DNA of 5,857 nt from an uncultured Clostridium sp. (GTDB taxonomy: Bacteria; Bacillota; Clostridia; Lachnospirales; Lachnospiraceae), in NCBI GenBank assembly GCA_947643685.1, contig CANRXD010000125.1, forward strand, positions 1 through 5,857, in the 5' to 3' direction. Each line of letters begins with the position of its first letter. Position 1 is the first letter of the stretch. Shown here piece after piece: positions 1 to 4,934 of this stretch. The position numbers and the translations under genes are program-made. The notes under the pieces are model-generated. The model searched no databases and was not told the DNA's origin. It saw only the letters and a list, made by a program, of their open reading frames with translations.

Positions 1-53
1 TGATATTACTTGGATTTCGGCCTTAAAAGAACATTAGTTCTGCAAAAGTCAGG

Positions 54-82
54 ATCCTAACAGAATCCTCTGGTTCTGTCAA
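54..82 (-). promoter_or_regulatory. Candidate outward promoter with an operator-like inverted repeat
   Basis: On the minus strand, a perfect TTGACA (82-77) is followed by 17 bases and TAGGAT (59-54; four of six consensus bases). This would drive a gene beyond the left edge. An inverted repeat ACAGAA-N8-TTCTGT (79-60) overlaps the -35 box and fills the spacer, a typical repressor operator position. It begins 4 bases after the DAHP synthase stop codon (TAG, 88-86). The target gene is outside the window, so this is a sequence-based suggestion only. Confidence 0.45.
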
Positions 83-85
83 GAC

Positions 86-1114
86 CTATACGGACTCAGC
101 AATGTCATAAATCAGCTGCTCAGACTCTTCCCAGCCCAGACACGGGTCCGTGATGGATTTTCCGTAAATATGCTCTCCGATTTTCTGACAGCCCGGTTCC
201 AGATAACTTTCTACCATAACTCCCTTAATAAAATCATGGATATCCACCGAATGACGTCGGCTGTGAAGTACCTCTTTCACAATTCGGACCTGCTCCTCAT
301 ACCTTTTATTGGAATTGGAATGGTTTGCATCCACAATGCAGGCCGGATTCAGAAGTTCCCTCTCCTGATACAGGCTGTAAAGCAGCTCCAGATCTTCATA
401 ATGATAGTTTGGCAGGCACTGTCCATGCTTACTGACCGCACCACGGAGAATGGTATGGGTCAGAGGATTTCCTTTGGTCTCAACCTCCCAGGTTCGGAAA
501 ATAAAGTCATGTCCATGCTGCGCTGCATAAACAGCGTTTAACATTACACTCAAATCTCCACTGGTAGGATTCTTCATTCCCACAGGGACATCCACACCGC
601 TGGAGGCCAGGCGATGCTGCTGGTTCTCCACAGAGCGGGCGCCGATGGCAATATAAGAAAGCACATCCGACAGGTAGCTTAAGTTTTCCGGATACAGCAT
701 TTCATCAGCCGTGGTAAAGCCGTAATCCTGAATCACCTTCATATGAAGTTTCCGAATGGCCACCAGTCCTTCGTACATATTGGGCTTTTTTTCCGGATCC
801 GGCTGATGCAGCATTCCTTTGTAACCGCCCCCGGTGGTTCGTGGCTTGTTCGTATATACCCGCGGTATCAGTATCAGCTTGTCTTTTACCTGCTCATTCA
901 CCCTGGCGAGCCGTCCTATATACTCACAGACAGCGTCCTCCCGATCCGCCGAACATGGTCCGATAATCACCAGGAATTTAGTGCTCTTCCCCATAAAAAC
1001 ATCTGCAATTTCCTTATCTTTTTCTGCTTTCGCCTGCACGAACTCAGGAGCCAGCGGGAACTCCGCTTTAATTTCCTCCGGTGTCGGCAGGAGACTTTTA
1101 TAAACAAATGACAT
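86..1114 (-). CDS. aroF: 3-deoxy-7-phosphoheptulonate (DAHP) synthase, class I AroFGH type
   Basis: This 342-residue cytosolic enzyme condenses phosphoenolpyruvate with erythrose-4-phosphate, the committed step of the shikimate pathway to Phe, Tyr, Trp and chorismate. It follows the E. coli AroF/AroG/AroH pattern throughout. IIGPCSADRED carries metal ligand Cys54. RVYTNKPRTT (85-94) holds the Lys/Arg phosphate-binding residues. AIGARSVENQQHR (156-168) and PVGMKNPTSG (177-186) are substrate-binding. DANHSNSNK carries metal ligand His265, GVMVESYLEPG carries Glu302, and YGKSITDPCLGWEE carries Asp323. All four expected metal ligands are present and the length is typical (about 350). There is no fused chorismate mutase or ACT domain. 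Feedback control by an aromatic amino acid is likely from the family, but its specificity cannot be read from this sequence, so aroF here means the AroFGH class rather than the Tyr-sensitive isozyme. The ATG start has GGAGG at 1125-1121 with a 6-nt spacer. It follows rpoN by 32 bases with no promoter or terminator visible between them. Confidence 0.95.
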   Translation of the reverse strand: MSFVYKSLLPTPEEIKAEFPLAPEFVQAKAEKDKEIADVFMGKSTKFLVIIGPCSADREDAVCEYIGRLARVNEQVKDKLILIPRVYTNKPRTTGGGYKGMLHQPDPEKKPNMYEGLVAIRKLHMKVIQDYGFTTADEMLYPENLSYLSDVLSYIAIGARSVENQQHRLASSGVDVPVGMKNPTSGDLSVMLNAVYAAQHGHDFIFRTWEVETKGNPLTHTILRGAVSKHGQCLPNYHYEDLELLYSLYQERELLNPACIVDANHSNSNKRYEEQVRIVKEVLHSRRHSVDIHDFIKGVMVESYLEPGCQKIGEHIYGKSITDPCLGWEESEQLIYDIAESV

Positions 1115-1146
1115 GAAAAACCTCCGGCCAATTCAAATTTTGTAAT

Positions 1147-2484
1147 TTATATGCTGGTATCCCGTCTCTGGAAAGCACTTCCAATTCCCATTTCCATTCT
1201 GTATTTTGCGACAGTCCGCCGGGATATTTGCATGCCACTTTCTCCAAGCAGCCCTGCAAGCTGTTCATCACTGAACGGTTTCTGCTTATTTTCCTGATCC
1301 ACAAGCTTTTTCAGATGAGCCTTTACAGTATTCCGGCTCACATCCTCATTATCGCCCTCACCGGATCCAATCCCTGTGGTAAATAAGTCACGAATCAAAA
1401 GACAGCCCGCAGGCACTAAAACATATTTATCGCGGATTGCGCGGCTTACTGTTGATTTATGTATTTCCTGCTCTTTGGCAATTTCCTCCAGGGTCATGGG
1501 CTTTAAGGGCTCCTTCCCCAGGAAATAACCGGCCTGTCTTCTTAAAATTCCCTCAGCGATTCCCTCCAGAGTTTTCCGGCGTTGTTCCACCGCACTCACA
1601 ATAAACCGGGCACGGCGCAGCTTCTCTTCAAAATACACCCGAAGCTCTTCATCCTGCGCCGTTTCCATCATATGGACATAAAATTCGTTAACTCCAATAT
1701 TTCCGGTCCATTTATCATTAAGACTGATGGCCCATTGTCCGTCCTGATAGTCTATAATGATATCCGGCAAAACATACTGGGCCCTGTCCCCGCCATAGCC
1801 GTTTAGGGGCCGCGGATTTAATTCTTTAATAATATGGATCAACTTTCTTACTTCCATGGAAGAGAGCTTCGTCTTTCTGGAAATATTGCTTATCTTTCCC
1901 TCTGCCACATCGTTTAAATGAAAACGGATGATCTTCTCCAGATCCTTCTCTTGCTCCATTCCTTTAATTTGAAGTAAAAGGCATTCTTCCAGACCGGAGG
2001 CAAAAATGCCCCTGGGCTCCAGGGTCTTAAGCTCTGAGAGTACACCCTCCACAACAGACAGTTCCGTCCCCAGCGCCACGGCAATTTCTTTTGCCGGGAC
2101 CGGCAGATATCCGCTCTGTTCCAGAGAATGGATGCAGAAATTCACAATCTGTTTTTCCTTTTCTCCAAAGCAATCCCAGGATATCTGCATATTTATCATT
2201 TCTTCAACTGAAGGCGGGCCATTCTCCACCTGGTAAAGCTCACCCTCGCCGTTATAATCATCTCTTGCCCCCCGGTTATAAAAACGGTCATACTCCCGGT
2301 AAGTAACCGGGATATCCACCCCCTGCCTTTCCGCTGAATATTCCATCAAAGGATTTTCGATCTCCTCATTCTGTAAAAATTCACGAAGCTCTGTCATGGA
2401 CATGCTAAGAATATTCAGCGACTGCATCTGCACCTGTGATAAGACCTGTTTTGCCTGAAGGGAAAGTTCCGCTTTCATTTCCAA
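1147..2484 (-). CDS. rpoN: RNA polymerase sigma-54 factor RpoN
   Basis: This 445-residue alternative sigma factor binds core RNA polymerase, recognises -24/-12 promoters and needs an AAA+ enhancer-binding protein to open them. Region I (about 1-50) is the Gln/Leu-rich activator-responsive segment, including QMQSLNILSMSMTELREFL and EEIENPLMEY. An acidic, Tyr-rich region II follows (about 51-85). The core-binding domain (about 90-290) has LEPRGIFASGLEECLLLQI and LNPRPLNGYG. The DNA-binding domain contains the helix-turn-helix LEEIAKEQEIHKSTVSRAI (332-350). The RpoN box reads SRRTVAKYR (421-429), against the consensus ARRTVAKYR. The length is near the E. coli protein (477). The start is ambiguous: TTG at 2484 is 6 nt from a GGGGGA purine run (2496-2491), while ATG at 2478, two codons later, is 12 nt away. 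Spacing favours TTG, codon preference favours ATG. The stop TAA is 32 bases from the next gene's start, suggesting cotranscription with the DAHP synthase. No bEBP activator lies in the window. Confidence 0.95.
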   Translation of the reverse strand: MEMKAELSLQAKQVLSQVQMQSLNILSMSMTELREFLQNEEIENPLMEYSAERQGVDIPVTYREYDRFYNRGARDDYNGEGELYQVENGPPSVEEMINMQISWDCFGEKEKQIVNFCIHSLEQSGYLPVPAKEIAVALGTELSVVEGVLSELKTLEPRGIFASGLEECLLLQIKGMEQEKDLEKIIRFHLNDVAEGKISNISRKTKLSSMEVRKLIHIIKELNPRPLNGYGGDRAQYVLPDIIIDYQDGQWAISLNDKWTGNIGVNEFYVHMMETAQDEELRVYFEEKLRRARFIVSAVEQRRKTLEGIAEGILRRQAGYFLGKEPLKPMTLEEIAKEQEIHKSTVSRAIRDKYVLVPAGCLLIRDLFTTGIGSGEGDNEDVSRNTVKAHLKKLVDQENKQKPFSDEQLAGLLGESGMQISRRTVAKYRMEMGIGSAFQRRDTSI

Positions 2485-2527
2485 AAAAATTCCCCCTGCC
2501 CTAGTGTACTGGTTCTATGTTACTGTC

Positions 2528-2580
2528 CACGGGGCGAATTTTCATCCGGATTTTTATCCGGTTTTCCATATGCCCCCGTG
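2528..2580 (-). other. Nested hairpin between prs and rpoN
   Basis: On the minus strand CACGGGG (2580-2574) pairs with CCCCGTG (2534-2528). The stem can be extended by one C-G pair if a G is bulged. Inside it sits a second perfect hairpin, CCGGAT-AAAA-ATCCGG (2561-2546), separated from the outer stem by A-rich arms. No U-tract follows on the minus strand, so it does not look like an intrinsic terminator for prs. Read on the plus strand, the inner stem is followed by TTTT. A role in mRNA processing or stability, or as an rpoN leader element, is inference. Confidence 0.55.
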
Positions 2581-2593
2581 AATATCAACAGTT

Positions 2594-3772
2594 TTACCGT
2601 TCTCCGGCACGATACTTCTCCAGCAGGCGATTAATACGCCCGGTTGGGTTCAAAAGCTCGCTTAAGGAAGAATCATGATTCAGATTATCAATAATCAGGG
2701 CAATATATTTACTCATGTCAACATCAATATAGTAAGGCCTGGACAAAAGCTCCGGTGTCTGGTAAACCAGATTGGTGGTCAGAACCCGGTCAATGATTCC
2801 ATTTTCATAATACTCATCAAACTTCTTAAGCCCGCCAGTGAAAAGTCCAAAGGTCGTACATACAAATACCTTTCTCGCCTTTCTCCGCTTTAATTCCTTG
2901 GCAGTGTCCAGCATGCTCTCACCGGAAGAAATCATATCATCCACAATAATCACATCTTTTCCTTCCACGCTGGTTCCCAGAAATTCATGGGCCACAATGG
3001 GATTTCGTCCATTGACCACCCTTGTGTAATCACGACGCTTATAAAACATACCCAAATCCAGTCCCAGGACGTTTGCAAAGAACACGGCTCTGTTCATTCC
3101 ACCTTCATCCGGACTGATAACCATCATATGGCTGCTGTCGATCTGAAGATCCTTTTCATGCATCAGCAGGTATTTGATAAACTGATAGGTTGGCTGCACA
3201 GTCTCAAATCCCTTTAACGGAATCGCATTCTGCACTCTTGGATCATGGGCGTCAAAAGTAATGATATTTTCCACTCCCATACCCACCAGCTCACGGAGAA
3301 CCAGAGAGCAGTCCAGAGATTCTCTTCCTGTTCTTTTATGCTGACGGCTCTCATAAAGAAACGGCATAATCACATTGATACGTCTCGCCTTTCCTCCCAC
3401 AGCGGCAATCACACGCTTTAAATCCTGGTAATGGTCATCCGGTGACATGTGATTTATCATTCCATTCAGAGAATAGGTCAGGCTGTAATTACATACATCA
3501 ACCATGATATACAGGTCATCCCCGCGGACAGATTCCAGAATCTCTCCCTTTGCCTCACCAGAACCAAACCTCGGGGTTCTTGAGCCTATAATATAAGAAT
3601 CTCTCTGGTATCCGGCAAAAGCGATGGTTGTTTTATGTTCGCTCTCCCTTTCTTTTCTCCAGCCGGCCAGCCAGGTATCAACTTTCTTTCCCAGGCCTTC
3701 ACAGCTCTTTAAGGGAATCAGCCCTAAAGGTCCTACCGGGATTGTCTCAATCTGTTTCTCTTCATACAGCAT
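2594..3772 (-). CDS. prs: Ribose-phosphate pyrophosphokinase (PRPP synthetase), long divergent form
   Basis: This 392-residue cytosolic enzyme would convert ribose-5-phosphate and ATP to PRPP and AMP, feeding purine, pyrimidine, NAD, histidine and tryptophan synthesis. It aligns in order with the class I enzyme. RFGSGE (68-73) matches the RFSDGE segment, and ESVRGDDLYIM (80-90) matches ESIRGCDCYII. SRQHKRTGRES (142-152) matches the catalytic flexible loop ARQDRKARSREP. DAHDP (174-178, His176) matches DLHAP, SPDEGG (220-225) matches SPDHGG, and VIIVDDMISSGES (274-286) sits at the PRPP-binding loop. That loop departs from the usual DDxxDTGGT: the second Asp and the Thr are replaced by Ser. The protein is about 75 residues longer than the usual 315; the extra residues fall before residue 67, around 92-112 and at the C terminus. 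The start ATG at 3772 is set by a strong Shine-Dalgarno. The open frame continues 54 codons further upstream, but that stretch contains the promoter. The family is clear; full canonical activity is inferred, and a specialised paralogue is possible. Confidence 0.88.
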   Translation of the reverse strand: MLYEEKQIETIPVGPLGLIPLKSCEGLGKKVDTWLAGWRKERESEHKTTIAFAGYQRDSYIIGSRTPRFGSGEAKGEILESVRGDDLYIMVDVCNYSLTYSLNGMINHMSPDDHYQDLKRVIAAVGGKARRINVIMPFLYESRQHKRTGRESLDCSLVLRELVGMGVENIITFDAHDPRVQNAIPLKGFETVQPTYQFIKYLLMHEKDLQIDSSHMMVISPDEGGMNRAVFFANVLGLDLGMFYKRRDYTRVVNGRNPIVAHEFLGTSVEGKDVIIVDDMISSGESMLDTAKELKRRKARKVFVCTTFGLFTGGLKKFDEYYENGIIDRVLTTNLVYQTPELLSRPYYIDVDMSKYIALIIDNLNHDSSLSELLNPTGRINRLLEKYRAGER

Positions 3773-3905
3773 ACTTTTCCTCCATATCGCATTAGAAGTG
3801 CTCTTAGGAAGTTCTTGTCCCCGGGCCCCTGGCGTAAAACTAGCCAAAAAGACGGAGGCAGGGGAGCTTCCGAGAGTACTCATTGGGTTGTCACTGCCTC
3901 TTGCA
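3773..3905 (-). promoter_or_regulatory. Structured prs 5' leader, possible riboswitch-like or translational switch
   Basis: The leader has several strong complementarities. (a) GAGGCAG (3900-3894) pairs perfectly with CTGCCTC (3861-3855). (b) CCCCTG (3864-3859) pairs with CAGGGG (3831-3826), which shares bases with (a) and so excludes it. (c) CTCT-C-GGAAG (3876-3867) pairs with CTTCC-TA-AGAG (3811-3801), a 9-bp stem with a small internal loop. (d) GGC (3845-3843) pairs with GCC (3833-3831), extendable by a U-A and a U-G pair, around a U-rich loop. (e) CCTCC (3858-3854) is complementary to the prs Shine-Dalgarno GGAGG (3783-3779). Pairing (a) would hide the anti-Shine-Dalgarno and (e) would hide the ribosome site. 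I did not recognise a known riboswitch; the conserved ykkC/PRPP-class segments I would look for are not evident. The structure is visible in sequence, but the regulatory role is inferred. Confidence 0.5.
3779..3783 (-). promoter_or_regulatory. Shine-Dalgarno that fixes the prs start
   Basis: GGAGG at 3783-3779 sits 6 nt (AAAAGT) before the ATG at 3772. It selects this ATG over two in-frame upstream candidates: TTG at 3934, which lies inside the promoter -35 box, and ATG at 3883, which has only a poorly placed purine run. It is also complementary to CCTCC at 3858-3854 in the leader. Confidence 0.85.
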
Positions 3906-3910
3906 TTACC

Positions 3911-3939
3911 TTTATAACATCTTCCATCTGTCAAGTCAA
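3911..3939 (-). promoter_or_regulatory. Sigma-A-type promoter for prs
   Basis: On the minus strand, TTGACT (3939-3934) is followed by exactly 17 bases and TATAAA (3916-3911). Each hexamer matches the housekeeping consensus at five of six positions with ideal spacing. Transcription would begin near 3906-3903, giving a 5' UTR of about 130 nt before the prs ATG at 3772. The -35 box overlaps the dnaI stop codon. The presence of a promoter here suggests prs is transcribed independently of the replication pair, possibly with additional read-through. Assignment is by sequence match only. Confidence 0.75.
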
Positions 3940-4934
3940 CCTGATTTCCCGAAGCCCTTTTTCACAAGCCTCAGGTCATCACCTAAAAGTGGAAGAATCC
4001 TATACTGACTCATAATCCGGGAAGTAACGCGCTCCGTAAATTCATCACGCATTCTGTTTAAACTCAGGTTGGTAGAAATGATGGTGCCTTTCTTCCTGTT
4101 CAGCCGTTCATTGATACAGTAAAAAAGCTGGGACGCCGTAAAGGTGTTGACAAGCTCCGTGCCAAGATCGTCCACAATCAGCAGATCACATTCTAAAATA
4201 TACGCGGCCCTGTCCTTTGCTTCCTCCTCATCTCTGCCGTTAAAGCGGCTTTCTGAAAGAATATCAAACATATCCGTGGCTGTCAGATATATAACCGAAC
4301 AGCACTTTCGTATCAGCTCTCTGGCAATGCAGTTGCTCAAAAATGTCTTTCCGCATCCCGTATTCCCTGTGAACAGAATACTCCCCTTTTCTTCTCCGAA
4401 ACGGTCCACAAATGTTCTGCACTCCTCAATGACCATGGACATATAATCATAGACGGTCATTTTACTTTTCTCATCAATCTTCTCTCTATCATAATATGCC
4501 ATGGAAAGGGTGTCAAAATTCTCTCTTTCCAGCATTTCCCTGATATTGGACTGATCATATAAGACTTCAATCTCCATCTGCTTAAAACAGCGGCATTTTC
4601 TTCCGTCCACCCGTCCTGTATCCTTACACAGGCTGCAATGATAATGCATGTCCATATAATTATCCGGATACCCGTTCCTATCCAGATACTGACTTTTCTG
4701 TTTCCTTAAAAGAGCCGCCTCTTCTTTCAGCGCCCTGGCGCTATCTGTATCGCCCATCAGGTTCTTTCTGCCTGCCTCAGCCATGACCGCGGCAATCTCG
4801 TCATTTAAAGCCTCAATCTGCGGAATTTTCTCATAGATTTCCCGGATTCTTTCATCCTGCTCCCGTTTGTTCTGGAACTGGCGTTTATTATACACCCGCA
4901 TGATTGCGTCAAACTGTGAATTACTCAGTGCCAT
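3936..4934 (-). CDS. dnaI: DnaI/DnaC-like AAA+ helicase loader
   Basis: This 332-residue ATPase is expected to load the replicative hexameric helicase onto single-stranded DNA with the DnaD/DnaB-type protein encoded just upstream. Residues 1-90 are mostly charged and helical, probably coiled coil, and would contact helicase. A compact zinc-ribbon-like cluster follows, with Cys100, Cys103, Cys114 and Cys116 (CxxC-x10-CxC). The AAA+ core shows Walker A GNTGCGKT (190-197), Walker B LLIVDDLG (251-258, Asp255/Asp256), a sensor-1 Asn in ISTNLS (Asn289) and an arginine-finger region ERVTSRI (301-307). The length is close to Bacillus DnaI (about 310). IstB transposition helpers share this core, but there is no transposase beside it, and the long N-terminal domain with a cysteine cluster favours a loader. 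The start ATG at 4934 has a GGGAGG Shine-Dalgarno at 4948-4943, lying inside the upstream gene, with an 8-nt spacer. The 14-base overlap implies translational coupling. The stop TGA (3938-3936) lies within the -35 box of the prs promoter. Confidence 0.92.
   Translation of the reverse strand: MALSNSQFDAIMRVYNKRQFQNKREQDERIREIYEKIPQIEALNDEIAAVMAEAGRKNLMGDTDSARALKEEAALLRKQKSQYLDRNGYPDNYMDMHYHCSLCKDTGRVDGRKCRCFKQMEIEVLYDQSNIREMLERENFDTLSMAYYDREKIDEKSKMTVYDYMSMVIEECRTFVDRFGEEKGSILFTGNTGCGKTFLSNCIARELIRKCCSVIYLTATDMFDILSESRFNGRDEEEAKDRAAYILECDLLIVDDLGTELVNTFTASQLFYCINERLNRKKGTIISTNLSLNRMRDEFTERVTSRIMSQYRILPLLGDDLRLVKKGFGKSG

Noticed and set aside
22..44. Hairpin AGAAC-TAAT-GTTCT followed by TTTT as a terminator after the DAHP synthase gene
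   Set aside because: The stem is only 5 bp, A/T-rich, with a short U-run; it also lies downstream of a candidate promoter. Too weak to call.
170..541. Plus-strand open frame of 123 codons
   Set aside because: It lies wholly antisense to the well-supported DAHP synthase and shows no recognisable domain; a shadow frame.
1098..1304. Minus-strand 68-codon frame across the rpoN/DAHP synthase junction
   Set aside because: It overlaps the conserved RpoN box and the DAHP synthase start in another frame; no support as a gene.
2498..2530. rpoN promoter TGGACA-N15-TACACT
   Set aside because: The -10 box matches only four of six bases and the spacer is 15, so it is not distinguishable from chance.
3773..3934. 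N-terminal extension of Prs to 446 residues from TTG 3934
   Set aside because: The extension would start inside the promoter -35 box, lacks a Shine-Dalgarno and covers strong RNA pairings, whereas ATG 3772 has an ideal GGAGG.
4144..4446. Plus-strand 100-codon frame antisense to the AAA+ core
   Set aside because: Ser/Leu-rich translation typical of a reverse-complement shadow, with no domain.
4921..4931. Sigma-54 -24 element (TGGCAC) near the dnaI start
   Set aside because: There is no GC-containing -12 element at the required distance, and the bases are explained by coding sequence.
3936..4934. IstB-like transposition ATPase of an IS21 element
   Set aside because: No IstA transposase or inverted repeats are present; the long N-terminal domain with a Cys cluster and the DnaD/DnaB-type neighbour fit a helicase loader.
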